From positions 124,001 to 188,000 of the forward strand of contig NZ_JAHTBN010000006.1 of the NCBI RefSeq assembly GCF_019166065.1: 64,000 bases of DNA, given 5' to 3'. The position numbers and the translations under genes are program-made. This DNA is from Candidimonas humi (GTDB lineage Bacteria > Pseudomonadota > Gammaproteobacteria > Burkholderiales > Burkholderiaceae_B). The notes below the pieces were generated by a model. It saw nothing but the letters and a program-made list of their open reading frames with translations. It ran no database searches and was not told the DNA's origin. Positions 17,287 to 26,315 of this stretch are shown here, piece by piece; the stretch's first letter is position 1, and the number at the start of each line of letters is the position of its first letter.

Positions 17287-18330
17287 TTAACCGTGTATCC
17301 AATGTCGCAGCGGATGATCATGCAAACCCGGGCATGCCCAGGCAGTTTCAACCAATAATGGCTTGCCGGCGCCCGCACGAGTAATTTTACCGGCTATTTC
17401 CGCTTGGCAAAGCCGCGCCTGATCCATCGTTACAAACTCTACGAAGAAGCAGGAACCCGACCCGGTCATCCTGGCATTCCACCCTTCTTGCCGCAGCCAT
17501 GAAGCAAGTTCTTGGATGCGAGGGTATCTGCCGCAGACTACCGGCTCCAGATCGTTGCGGCCAAAAAGCACGTTGCCCCGGACCAGGCTTGCCGCGTTAT
17601 GGCGGCCTGCCCGTAAAGAGCCCCGGAAGCCTTCTGATGAACCATTTTCACGGTTCTTTTGAAGGCCATTCTGCGGTTCAAACAATCCCGCATCCAGGCT
17701 TTCGCGCAATTTTCCGGCACCAGTCTGTTGCCATTCGGAAAAGACCGCCATTTTGACAGAGGGTGTATTTCTTGTCAATTCGGGGGCGGCAAACACCCCG
17801 GCAGTGGGCACCGCCTCGCAGGGCTGCATGACGACATAGGCGCGCTCGGGCAGATCGACGGGCTCGAGCTCCTCGCCCACCCCTTGCGCGAAGGCGCTGC
17901 GGCCGTTCACGAATACCGGCACGTCCGCCCCCAGGGGCAAGGCCAGCGCCATGAGCGCCTGGCGGTCCAGCCCGGTTTCCCACAGGCGATTCAGCGCGAT
18001 GAGCGTCGTGGCGGCGTCGCTGGAGCCGCCGCCCAGGCCGCCGCCGGCGGGAATCTGCTTGCGGCAGCGGATCTGCGCGCCATAGGACGTGCCGGTGGCG
18101 CGTTGCAGGGCGCGGGCGGCGCGCACCACCAGATCGTCTTCGTGGGCCAGCCCGGCCAGGCCGCTCTCGCATTCGATGCGGCCATCGCCGCGACGCTCGA
18201 AGTCGAGCGTGTCGTACAGGCCGATATAGCGGAACACGGTCTGCAGCAAGTGATAGCCGTCGGCGCGCCGGCCGACCACATGCAGGAACAGGTTCAGCTT
18301 GGCCGGAGCCGGAACGTCGTAAAGCCTCAT
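17287..18330 (-). CDS. ispE: 4-diphosphocytidyl-2-C-methyl-D-erythritol kinase (with internal insertion)
   Basis: GHMP kinase of the non-mevalonate isoprenoid pathway that phosphorylates CDP-ME at the 2-hydroxyl. The start APAKLNLFLHVVGRR and the ATP loop PAGGGLGGGSSDAA (94-107) are present, as are GADVPVF (134-140) and MTGSGSCFF (288-296). At 347 aa it is about 50 residues longer than usual. The excess lies at about residues 200-253 (DNA ~17572-17733), between TRNTPSVK and the conserved FGRNDLEPVV, and is hydrophilic. It is in frame with no stop, so the enzyme is probably active. The tRNA-Gln gene starts one base after its TAA. Confidence 0.93.
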   Translation of the reverse strand: MRLYDVPAPAKLNLFLHVVGRRADGYHLLQTVFRYIGLYDTLDFERRGDGRIECESGLAGLAHEDDLVVRAARALQRATGTSYGAQIRCRKQIPAGGGLGGGSSDAATTLIALNRLWETGLDRQALMALALPLGADVPVFVNGRSAFAQGVGEELEPVDLPERAYVVMQPCEAVPTAGVFAAPELTRNTPSVKMAVFSEWQQTGAGKLRESLDAGLFEPQNGLQKNRENGSSEGFRGSLRAGRHNAASLVRGNVLFGRNDLEPVVCGRYPRIQELASWLRQEGWNARMTGSGSCFFVEFVTMDQARLCQAEIAGKITRAGAGKPLLVETAWACPGLHDHPLRHWIHG

Positions 18331-18499
18331 GTCATCCTGGGTTTCATTGCGTGGCCATGGCTTGCGCCGCTGCGCAAAAGCCGACGCGCGAATGCGGATA
18401 TGCGCCCCGGGCCTGTGTGGGTCTGTACGGGCCTGCTTATCGCCAGGCCGCTTACTTCAATTCAATCGACGTGCCACAGCCTGCCGGTCACGGGCAGGC

Positions 18500-19081
18500 C
18501 TAGCCCTTATCCACCACCAGGCGCACGCTGATGTGCCGGCCCGCCACGTCCCGCGTCAGGCGCAGCAGCCTGGGGCCCTGCGGGTCGTAATTCGACAGAT
18601 CGACATGCCAGCCATTTTGCACGAAAGCGGCGATATGGCCAGCCTCGTCCTTGTGCAGGTCTTGCACCGGCTGGCTGCCGGTGCGGCCGCGCAGCCAGTC
18701 GCGCAGGCCCGCCACCGGGATGGCGCTGCCCAGCACCTGCTCAACCAGGCCGTCGGGATCGTCCGCGCGCTCCTGGGTGCCGTCCGCGCGCGTCAGGAGC
18801 GACTCGCCGGGCCGCACCTGGACACGCGCCAGGATGCTGCCCAGCGGGTTGGACAGATCCAGCCGCAGCGTGCGGCCGTCGTCGTTCCAGGCGAAGCCGC
18901 CCTGCACCGCCTGCTGCGGGCCACCGTAGCCGGTGGCGCTGAGCGCAAAGCGCCCCACCCGCTCGAAGGCCTGGGTCGTGCCGCCCGCGATGCGCTGCGG
19001 CGTGGCGCAGGCCGCCAGCAGGCACAAGAGCCCGCAGGCCAGCCAGGCGCGATAGCGTAACAAAGATGAAATACCCGTCAT
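18500..19081 (-). CDS. lolB: Outer membrane lipoprotein insertase LolB
   Basis: 193 aa. Lipoprotein signal with lipobox LLAAC (Cys at about 25), so it is anchored in the outer membrane. There it receives lipoproteins from LolA and inserts them. The N-terminal VGRFALSATGYGG and following GGFAWNDDGRTLRLDLSNPL match the LolB fold, as does PVAGLRDWLRG. Located between the TPR gene and ispE, the usual lolB-ispE-tRNA-prs order in betaproteobacteria. Confidence 0.92.
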   Translation of the reverse strand: MTGISSLLRYRAWLACGLLCLLAACATPQRIAGGTTQAFERVGRFALSATGYGGPQQAVQGGFAWNDDGRTLRLDLSNPLGSILARVQVRPGESLLTRADGTQERADDPDGLVEQVLGSAIPVAGLRDWLRGRTGSQPVQDLHKDEAGHIAAFVQNGWHVDLSNYDPQGPRLLRLTRDVAGRHISVRLVVDKG

Positions 19082-19100
19082 GACATTCCTCGATTGCCGG

Positions 19101-20876
19101 CTACAGCTTCACATTGAAGCGCTTGAGAGTCTTGAGCAAGGTATCGTTCTGGGGGTCCTTCTTGAAGCCGGCGCGCCATACCTTGCGCGCCTCGTCGTAG
19201 TGCTTGAGCTTCCAGAGCACTTCGCCCAGGTGGGCGGCGACGTCGGCCGCAGGCAGCAGCGCGTACGACTGGCGCAGATAGTCCAGCGCGGCCTTGTTGT
19301 CGCCGGTGCGATACAGATACCAGCCCACGCTGTCCAGGATGAAGGGGTTCTCGGGCTCGAGCTGCAAGGCGCGCTCGAGCAGGTCCTGGGCCTCGTCCAG
19401 ATGCGTGTTCTGGTCGGCATAGGTGTAGCCCAGCGAGTTGTAGGCGTTGGCGTTGTCCGGATCGAGCTCGATCACGCGCCGCATGAGCTTCTCGAACTGA
19501 TCGAACTTGCCCTGGCGCTCGTACAGCATGCCCAGGTCGTACAAGATCTCGGAGGTATCCGGCATGGCCTTGTCGGCCCGCACCAGCACATCCGTGGCCA
19601 GGTCGGTGCGCCCCGCGTTGCGGTAGATGGAGGACAGCGTCAGCGCGAGCACGGTGCGCTCGTGGTTGTCCTGCGGATGAATCCCGCCGATGGTCTTGCG
19701 GGCCGCCGCCAGGTCGCCCATGCGGGCCTGCAGCACCGCCATGTGGATGCGCGCCTGGAACTTCAGGGTCGGATCCTCGATCTGCCCGAGCTGCTCGACC
19801 GCGTCTTTCAGGCGCCCGCGCTTCTCGGCGATCTGCACCAGCAGCAGGCGCGCGTCGGATGCGTCCGAGGCGGCGTTGGTGGCGTCGTCGTTGATGGACT
19901 GGCGGCGCTGGGTCTGGACGCTGATGTATTCATTGAGCAGGGCCTGCGCGCGATCGTAATGCCCGGCGCGAAAATCCACCTCGGCCTCGGTGTATTGCAG
20001 GTCGAAGTCCTCGGGCGCGCGGGCGCGCATCTGGCGGATCAGGCTCAGGGCCGAATCGAAATCCTTGCGATCGGTCAGCCGCGACACCAGCAACAATTGC
20101 AGCTTGCGCGCGTCGGGATGCTTGGCGGCAAAGAGCTGCGCCGTATTGATGGCCGCGCCGGGGTCGACCTTCAGTCCGTATTCCAGCACGCGCTGCGCCG
20201 CCTGTTCGGAATCGGGGTCGAGTTCCTGCGCCTGTTGCGCTTCGTCCAGGGCATGGTCGGCGTCGCCGGCCGCCCAGGCCGCATCGGCCAGCGCCAGATG
20301 GGCTATAGGCAGCGAACGCACGGGCTCGTGCAGGGCCTGGTCCAGAACTTCGAACGCCACCTTCTTGTCGTTCATCTTGCCGACGATCGCCGCGGCCTGG
20401 GCGATGGCGCGGTCCTTGTCGGTAGCCTTGTCGATGCGATCCCACAACGCCGTGGCCAGGCCGGCGGTCTGGCCGTTGGAGGCCGCCAGGGCCAGCGAAG
20501 ACGCCACGGCCTCGGGGTCGTTCGGCGCCAGGAGAGCCCACTGCCGGGCGGCGACCAGGGCGCGCTGCAAGTCGTGGCCGGCCATGGACAACTGGAAGGC
20601 ACGCTTGGCCAGGCGCGGATCCAGCGTATCCCTGGAAAGATCGAGCAGCGTGTGGCTGGCCATGTCGTACTGGCCGCGCTGGGCTGCGATCTCGGCGCTG
20701 AGAATGCGATACAGGATGTCGGCCGTCAAGGTGACATCGGGCAGGCTGCCCTCGCGCAGATGGATCTGCTCGGTCTGCGACGGCACCGCTTGGGGCTGGC
20801 GAGCATGACTCGGAACAGAAAACAACAGGCATAGCAAGGCCGCGGCGGACCAGGACAAGGAAGTCGATCGTTTCAT
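19101..20876 (-). CDS. Exported tetratricopeptide-repeat protein
   Basis: 591 aa with a signal peptide (about 1-25, ending SHA). Many TPR-like helical pairs follow; the clearest are near the end (SEILYDLGMLYERQGKFDQF, NAYNSLGYTYADQNTHLDEA, PFILDSVGWYLYRTGDNKAA, DVAAHLGEVLWKLKHYDEAR). Such proteins scaffold envelope complexes. It is 20 bases upstream of lolB in the same direction, a conserved pairing that suggests an outer-membrane biogenesis role, which is inference. Confidence 0.85.
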   Translation of the reverse strand: MKRSTSLSWSAAALLCLLFSVPSHARQPQAVPSQTEQIHLREGSLPDVTLTADILYRILSAEIAAQRGQYDMASHTLLDLSRDTLDPRLAKRAFQLSMAGHDLQRALVAARQWALLAPNDPEAVASSLALAASNGQTAGLATALWDRIDKATDKDRAIAQAAAIVGKMNDKKVAFEVLDQALHEPVRSLPIAHLALADAAWAAGDADHALDEAQQAQELDPDSEQAAQRVLEYGLKVDPGAAINTAQLFAAKHPDARKLQLLLVSRLTDRKDFDSALSLIRQMRARAPEDFDLQYTEAEVDFRAGHYDRAQALLNEYISVQTQRRQSINDDATNAASDASDARLLLVQIAEKRGRLKDAVEQLGQIEDPTLKFQARIHMAVLQARMGDLAAARKTIGGIHPQDNHERTVLALTLSSIYRNAGRTDLATDVLVRADKAMPDTSEILYDLGMLYERQGKFDQFEKLMRRVIELDPDNANAYNSLGYTYADQNTHLDEAQDLLERALQLEPENPFILDSVGWYLYRTGDNKAALDYLRQSYALLPAADVAAHLGEVLWKLKHYDEARKVWRAGFKKDPQNDTLLKTLKRFNVKL

Positions 20877-20970
20877 TAACTAGATATCAGCAGGGCCATT
20901 GCCTTTCCCGCCCGCAACCATAGCGCAAAATGGCAAAATCACTAGAATTGACAGATCTTAGCACCCCCTC

Positions 20971-21801
20971 ATGCCCGAACTGCCAGAAGTCGAAACCACC
21001 CGTCGCGGAATTGCGACGGTCATGCCGGGCCGGATACTGACCCGTTTCATCGTGCACGAGCCGCGCATGCGCTGGCCGGTTCCGGCTGCGCTGCCGGGGC
21101 TGATCGGCGGCAAAGTCGTGCTGGAATGCGGCCGCCGCGGGAAATATCTGCTGATACGTTTCGAGCACGGCACGCAGATCGTGCACCTGGGCATGTCCGG
21201 ATCCTTGCGGCGCGTGGCGCCCGACGAGCCGCGCCGCAAGCACGATCACGCCGAATGGTTGTTCGACAATGGCGCGCGCTTCTTGTTGCACGACCCGCGC
21301 CGCTTCGGCGCCGTGCTCTGGCACGCGGCCGCCGACGGCCCGATCGAAGCGCACCCGCTGCTTGCCCGGCTGGGCATGGAGCCCTTCGACCCCGGCTTTA
21401 CCGCACAGAAGCTGCGTGCCGGCCTGCACGGCAAGACGCTGTCGATCAAGCAGGCCTTGCTGGCCGGCCAGGCGGTCGTGGGGGTGGGCAACATCTATGC
21501 CTCGGAAACCCTGTTTCGCGCGCGCATCAATCCGCGCGCCAGCGCCGGGCGGCTTTCTCCGGCGCGCTGCGCCCGGCTGTTCGACGCGATCCGCCAGACC
21601 CTGGGCGACGCGCTGGAATCGGGCGGCAGCACGCTGCGCGACTATGTCGACGCCAGCGGCGAACCCGGCGCCTATTTCACGCTGCACGCCGCGGTGTACG
21701 AACGCGACGGCCAGCCGTGCCGCGTGTGCGGCACGGCGATCCGCCGCATCGTCCAGGGCCAGAGGGCCACTTATTACTGCCCGTCCTGCCAGCGCAATTG
21801 A
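20971..21801 (+). CDS. mutM: Formamidopyrimidine-DNA glycosylase
   Basis: 276 aa. Base-excision repair of 8-oxoguanine and formamidopyrimidines. The N-terminal Pro-Glu (MPELPEVETTRRG) supplies the catalytic proline. The helix-two-turn-helix region reads GVGNIYASETLFRARINPRA, and the C-terminal zinc finger is CRVCGTAIRR...YYCPSCQRN. Divergent from the TPR gene, with a 94-base spacer. Confidence 0.97.
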   Translation: MPELPEVETTRRGIATVMPGRILTRFIVHEPRMRWPVPAALPGLIGGKVVLECGRRGKYLLIRFEHGTQIVHLGMSGSLRRVAPDEPRRKHDHAEWLFDNGARFLLHDPRRFGAVLWHAAADGPIEAHPLLARLGMEPFDPGFTAQKLRAGLHGKTLSIKQALLAGQAVVGVGNIYASETLFRARINPRASAGRLSPARCARLFDAIRQTLGDALESGGSTLRDYVDASGEPGAYFTLHAAVYERDGQPCRVCGTAIRRIVQGQRATYYCPSCQRN

Positions 21802-21875
21802 GGGCGCACTAAGAGCGCAGCCGCTGCGCATAAACGGCGCAAGAGCGGATCACGAACAGGCCGGGCTGAAATTTC

Positions 21876-21924
21876 GTTCGTCTATAACAAATGCATTGCA
21901 TAAAAACGAACATCAACTTATACT
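21876..21924 (+). promoter_or_regulatory. Promoter and inverted repeat of the homogentisate operon
   Basis: A -35 TTGCAT (21896-21901) and a -10 TATACT (21919-21924) lie 17 bases apart, with start near 21931 and a 19-nt leader to the ATG at 21950. The inverted repeat GTTCGT (21876-21881) / ACGAAC (21906-21911) spans the -35 and is a candidate operator. Homogentisate operons are often controlled by IclR- or MarR-type regulators, but none lies next to this one. No regulator gene is linked in this window. Confidence 0.55.
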
Positions 21925-21949
21925 TCACCCGTCAACCGGAGACTGCCCC

Positions 21950-22906
21950 ATGAGCAAACAATTCGCTTCCCACGCCGACCTCGAAGACAAGGTCGTGTCG
22001 TTCGACAAACTGTCCGACAACGCCTATGCCTACACCGCCGAAGGCGACCCCAACACCGGCGTGATCATCGGCGACGACGCCGTCATGGTGATAGACACCC
22101 AGGCCACGCCGGTCATGGCGCAAGGCGTGATCGACCGCATCCGCGAAGTCACAGACAAGCCCATCAAATACATACTGCTGTCGCACTACCACGCCGTGCG
22201 CGTGTTCGGCGCGGCGGCCTACAAGGCACAAGAAATCATTGCCAGCCGCGACACCTACGACCTCATCGTCGAACGCGGCGAACAAGACAAGGCCAGCGAA
22301 ATCGGCCGCTTCCCGCGCCTGTTCCGCAACGTCGAATCGATCCCCCCCGGCCTGACCTGGCCCTCCATCACCTTCGAAGGCGAGATGACCGTCAATCTCG
22401 GCAACCTCGAAGTGCAGATCCTGCAGGTCGGCCGCGGCCACACCAAGGGCGACACCATCGCCTGGCTGCCCGAACAGAAGATCCTGTTCGCCGGCGACCT
22501 GGTCGAATACCAGTCCACGCCCTATGCCGGCGACTGCTACTTCCGCGAATGGCCGCACACGCTGGACACGCTGGCCGAATTCAATGCCGAGAAAATGGTG
22601 CCCGGCCGCGGCCCGTCCCTGCAATCGGCCGAAGAAGTGCGCAAGGGCCTGGCGGGCACCCGCGCCTTCGTGACCGACCTGTACACCAGCGTCAACAATG
22701 GCGTAGCCGCAGGCAAGGACCTGAAGACCATCTACCGCGAAACCTACGACTTCATGAAGCCGCGCTACGCGCAATGGGTCATCTTCGACCACTGCATGCC
22801 TTTCGATGTGTCGCGCGCCTATGACGAGGCCACGGGCTACGACGATCCGCGCATCTGGACCGCGGAACGCGACCTGGAAATGTGGAAGCAACTCGAAGGC
22901 AATTGA
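21950..22906 (+). CDS. Metallo-beta-lactamase-fold protein with altered metal site
   Basis: 318 aa. The fold is clear, but the usual HxHxDH motif reads HYHAVR (H79, H81, then V83, R84). The late GHG His is Arg (PGRGP, R220), while H164 (GRGHTKGD) and D183 (AGD) remain. Loss of ligands for the second metal suggests a mono-metal or non-hydrolytic version. It is first in an operon with a flavin hydroxylase, a small DUF2783 protein and hmgA/fahA. It may act on an intermediate such as a lactone or ester of the same pathway. No ribosome site stronger than GGAGA ~8 bases before ATG. Confidence 0.8.
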   Translation: MSKQFASHADLEDKVVSFDKLSDNAYAYTAEGDPNTGVIIGDDAVMVIDTQATPVMAQGVIDRIREVTDKPIKYILLSHYHAVRVFGAAAYKAQEIIASRDTYDLIVERGEQDKASEIGRFPRLFRNVESIPPGLTWPSITFEGEMTVNLGNLEVQILQVGRGHTKGDTIAWLPEQKILFAGDLVEYQSTPYAGDCYFREWPHTLDTLAEFNAEKMVPGRGPSLQSAEEVRKGLAGTRAFVTDLYTSVNNGVAAGKDLKTIYRETYDFMKPRYAQWVIFDHCMPFDVSRAYDEATGYDDPRIWTAERDLEMWKQLEGN

Positions 22907-22968
22907 ACACCGCGACCTGACCCGGCACCCCACAGAGGCGCGCCGGCCATCAAGCAAGGAGGACTGGG

Positions 22969-24654
22969 ATGGGAGACATCGACTACCAGGCCCTGGAATT
23001 CGAATACCGGCCGCAACAGGCCGGCGCCGCGGCGCGCCACCCGATCGTGATCGTGGGCGCGGGCCCGGTGGGCCTGAGCCTGGCGCTCGACCTGGCTCAG
23101 CGCGGCAGCAAAGTGGTGGTGCTCGACGACGACTATCGCCTGTCGACCGGATCGCGCGCCATCTGTTTCGCCAAGCGCACGCTGGACATCTGGGACCGAC
23201 TCGGCGTCGGCCAGAAGATGATAGACAAGGGCGTGTCCTGGAATGTCGGCAAGATCTTCTTCAAGGGCGAAGAAGTCTGGCGCTTCGACCTGCTGCCCGA
23301 ACCTGGCCACAGGCGCCCCGCCTTTATCAACCTGCAGCAATACTATTGCGAAGGCTTTTTATGCGAGCAGGTCGCCGCGCACCCCGGCATCGACCTGCGG
23401 TGGAAACACAAGGCGGTGGGAGTCGAGAACCGCGCCGACGACGTGCTGCTCACCGTCGAAACGCCCGACGGCCCCTACACGCTGGCGGCCGAGTGGCTGG
23501 TGGCCTGCGACGGCTCGCGCTCGCCGCTGCGCAAGATGCTGGGCCAGGAAACCCACGGCCGCATCTTCCGCGACCGCTTCCTGATCGCCGATGTCCGGAT
23601 GCAGGCCGAATTCCCCACCGAACGCTGGTTCTGGTTCGACCCGCCCTTCCATCCCAATCAATCGGTGCTGCTGCATCGCCAGCCCGACAATATCTGGCGC
23701 ATCGACTTCCAGCTGGGCTGGAACGCCGATCCGGTCGAAGAGGTCAAGCCCGAAAACGTGCTGCCGCGCGTCCGCGCCCTGCTGGGCAAGGACACCGCCT
23801 TCGAACTGGAATGGGTCAGCATCTACACCTTTGCCTGCGAACGCATGGATCATTTCCGCCACGGCCGGGTGCTGTTCGCAGGCGATTCCGCGCACCGCGT
23901 CTCGCCTTTCGGCGCGCGCGGCGCCAACAGCGGAGTGCAGGACGCCGACAACCTCGCCTGGAAGCTGCACCTGGTCACCCGCGGCCTGGCGCCCGAGGCG
24001 CTGATCGACAGCTATGCGGCCGAGCGCGAACTGGCCGCAGACGAGAACATCCGCCATTCCTCGCATTCCACCGATTTCATCACGCCCAAGAGCGAAATCA
24101 GCCTGCTGTTCAGGAACACCGTGCTGAAGCTCGCCAAGCGCTACGAATTCGCGCGCACACTGGTCAACAGCGGGCGCCTGTCCACCGCCACGGCCTATAC
24201 CGGCTCGCCGCTGAACACACCCGACAGCGAACGCTTCACGCACCTGCTGCCGCTGGGCGCGGTGGCGCCGGACGCACCCATACTCGCGGACGGCCGCGAC
24301 GGCTGGTGGCTGTCGCGCCTGGACGGCCGCTACACAGTGGCCATCTTCTGCCGTTCGGGCCTGCCACCGCAGGAAACGCTGCAGCAACTGGACGAGCTGC
24401 GCCGCGACGCGCTGGGCGTCCAGTTGCTGCTGGTGGCCACGCCGGCCTGTGCCGGGCAGGCCGCACGCAGCGGGCTGCCGACCGTCGTCGACGCGCAGGG
24501 CGTGCTGGCGCGCCGCTATGACGCCAGCGAGCACACCACCTACCTGATACGTCCTGACCAGCACATCGCCGCGCGCTGGCGCAGCTGCGCAGCACAGCCC
24601 ATCGAGGCCGCGCTGCGCCGCGCCAGCGGATACACCGAGGACACCCCGGCATGA
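22969..24654 (+). CDS. FAD-dependent aromatic hydroxylase, probable 3-hydroxyphenylacetate 6-hydroxylase large subunit (MhaA-like)
   Basis: 561 aa. Class A flavoprotein monooxygenase with the FAD-binding GAGPVG (30-35), the DG motif (ACDGSRSPLRKMLG) and the GD motif (LFAGDSAHRVSPFGARGANS). The C-terminal region resembles thioredoxin-like ends of the PheA/MhpA family. In Pseudomonas putida U, MhaA with the small coupling protein MhaB makes homogentisate from 3-hydroxyphenylacetate. Here a 68-aa protein overlaps its stop and hmgA and fahA follow, matching that arrangement. The exact substrate is inferred from context; a 3-hydroxybenzoate- or hydroxyphenylpropionate-type hydroxylase is the alternative. 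Confidence 0.8.
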   Translation: MGDIDYQALEFEYRPQQAGAAARHPIVIVGAGPVGLSLALDLAQRGSKVVVLDDDYRLSTGSRAICFAKRTLDIWDRLGVGQKMIDKGVSWNVGKIFFKGEEVWRFDLLPEPGHRRPAFINLQQYYCEGFLCEQVAAHPGIDLRWKHKAVGVENRADDVLLTVETPDGPYTLAAEWLVACDGSRSPLRKMLGQETHGRIFRDRFLIADVRMQAEFPTERWFWFDPPFHPNQSVLLHRQPDNIWRIDFQLGWNADPVEEVKPENVLPRVRALLGKDTAFELEWVSIYTFACERMDHFRHGRVLFAGDSAHRVSPFGARGANSGVQDADNLAWKLHLVTRGLAPEALIDSYAAERELAADENIRHSSHSTDFITPKSEISLLFRNTVLKLAKRYEFARTLVNSGRLSTATAYTGSPLNTPDSERFTHLLPLGAVAPDAPILADGRDGWWLSRLDGRYTVAIFCRSGLPPQETLQQLDELRRDALGVQLLLVATPACAGQAARSGLPTVVDAQGVLARRYDASEHTTYLIRPDQHIAARWRSCAAQPIEAALRRASGYTEDTPA

Positions 24655-24857
24655 AAACCCTCAACACCCACAGCAAGCTCGAATCGCCCGACGACTTCTA
24701 CGAAGACCTGATAGAGGCGCACCGCGACCTGGACACGGCCCAGAGCCACGAGCTGAACGCGGCGCTGGTGCTGCTGCTGGCCAATCACATCGGTGACCGG
24801 AATATATTGCGCGAAGCCCTGGAAAAGGCGCGCGAGGTAGCCCGGTCCGCACACTGA
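24651..24857 (+). CDS. DUF2783 small protein, probable hydroxylase coupling subunit (MhaB-like)
   Basis: 68 aa. The start overlaps the stop of the FAD hydroxylase gene by four bases (ATGA), indicating translational coupling. The sequence is [20 protein letters not shown] and [15 protein letters not shown], followed by helical [15 protein letters not shown]. The size and position match the small coupling protein of two-component 3-hydroxyphenylacetate 6-hydroxylases. Such a protein has no catalytic residues; it would raise hydroxylation efficiency. Confidence 0.7.
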   Translation: MKTLNTHSKLESPDDFYEDLIEAHRDLDTAQSHELNAALVLLLANHIGDRNILREALEKAREVARSAH

Positions 24858-24877
24858 CCCATATGGGAGCCAAGCTC

Positions 24878-26179
24878 ATGAGCACACTTCAGTACCTGAC
24901 CGGCTTCGGCGCAAGCCACGCCACCGAAGCCTTGCCGGGCGCCCTGCCCGAGGGCCGCAACTCGCCGCGGCAATGCCCCTACGGCCTATATGCCGAACAA
25001 CTTTCCGGCACGGCTTTCACCGCTCCGCGGGCGGACAACCGCCGTTCGTGGCTCTACCGCATCCGGCCCGCGGCCGTGCAGCAGCCCTTCGAACCGGCCG
25101 CCGACATCGTCTCCTGGCACAACGATTTCGGCAAGGGGACTTTCACGCCCAACCAGTTGCGCTGGAATCCGATGCCCATCCCCACGCAGGCCACGGACTT
25201 CATCCACGGCGTGCATACCTGGGCGGGCAACGGCAGCGCCGACGACCAGACCGGCGTGGGCATACACCTGTATGCGGCCAACCAGTCCATGCGGGACAGC
25301 TATTTCTATAACGCCGACGGCGAAATGATGATCGTGCCCCAGCAGGGCCGCCTGCGCCTGGCCACCGAAATGGGCCTGATCGACCTGGAACCCTGCGAAA
25401 TCGCCGTCATTCCGCGCGGCGTGCGGCTGCGCGTGGAATTGCTCGACGCCGACGCCCGCGGCTACCTGCTCGAGAACTTCGGCGCGCCCATGCGCCTGCC
25501 CGAGCTCGGCCCCATAGGCTCCAACGGCCTGGCCAACGCCCGCGACTTCCGGACCCCCGTGGCCTGGTACGAAGACCTCGAGGGCGACTACACCCTGTAC
25601 GCCAAGTTCAACGGCGGCATGTGGCGCGCCCGCATCGACCATTCGCCGCTGGACGTGGTCGCCTGGCACGGCACGCATGCTCCCTACAAATACGACTTGC
25701 GCCGCTTCAACGTCATAGGCTCGATCAGCTACGACCATCCCGACCCGTGCATTTTCACCGTGCTGACTTCGCCGTCGGACACCCCGGGCACGGCCAACAT
25801 GGACTTCGCCATCTTCCCGCCGCGCGTGCTGGTCATGCAAGACACGTTCCGCCCGCCCTGGTTCCACCGCAACATCGCCAGCGAATTCATGGGCCTGATA
25901 GAAGGCATCTACGACGCCAAGGCCGAAGGCTTCCTGCCCGGCGGCGCCAGCCTGCACAATTGCATGACCCCGCACGGTCCCGACGCCGAGACCTTCGCCA
26001 AGGCCAGCACCGCAGACACCAGCAAGCCCCACTATATTCGCGATACCATGGCGTTTATGTTCGAGACCCGCCGCGTCATACGCCCCAGCGCCCAGGCGCT
26101 GGCCTCGCCGGCGCTGCAAGCCGACTACTACCAGGCCTGGCAGGGGCTGAAGAAACACTTCAATCCCGAACGCCCGTAA
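24878..26179 (+). CDS. hmgA: Homogentisate 1,2-dioxygenase
   Basis: 433 aa. Fe(II) extradiol ring-cleaving enzyme producing maleylacetoacetate from homogentisate. The start at 24878 gives [20 protein letters not shown], with GGGAG about nine bases upstream; the ATG at 24863 would add five residues without a site. Family landmarks include [21 protein letters not shown]-type residues ([19 protein letters not shown]) and the C-terminal [12 protein letters not shown], which hold the iron-binding His/Glu set. Directly after the DUF2783 gene. Confidence 0.97.
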   Translation: MSTLQYLTGFGASHATEALPGALPEGRNSPRQCPYGLYAEQLSGTAFTAPRADNRRSWLYRIRPAAVQQPFEPAADIVSWHNDFGKGTFTPNQLRWNPMPIPTQATDFIHGVHTWAGNGSADDQTGVGIHLYAANQSMRDSYFYNADGEMMIVPQQGRLRLATEMGLIDLEPCEIAVIPRGVRLRVELLDADARGYLLENFGAPMRLPELGPIGSNGLANARDFRTPVAWYEDLEGDYTLYAKFNGGMWRARIDHSPLDVVAWHGTHAPYKYDLRRFNVIGSISYDHPDPCIFTVLTSPSDTPGTANMDFAIFPPRVLVMQDTFRPPWFHRNIASEFMGLIEGIYDAKAEGFLPGGASLHNCMTPHGPDAETFAKASTADTSKPHYIRDTMAFMFETRRVIRPSAQALASPALQADYYQAWQGLKKHFNPERP

Positions 26180-26315
26180 GGCCCGCCGCACATACGGGCC
26201 CTGCTGCCGCGGGGCCCCGGCATGTCTCGCGGCGGTGCGCCAGCCCGCGAGAGCAGCCCGCGCATGCGGGCCATGCCGCCCAGACATTCCAGCTACGATC
26301 CAGGATATGCAACCC

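Noticed and set aside
19080-20834. Long open frame opposite the TPR gene
   Set aside because: GC-rich antisense shadow; no protein family and no ribosome site.
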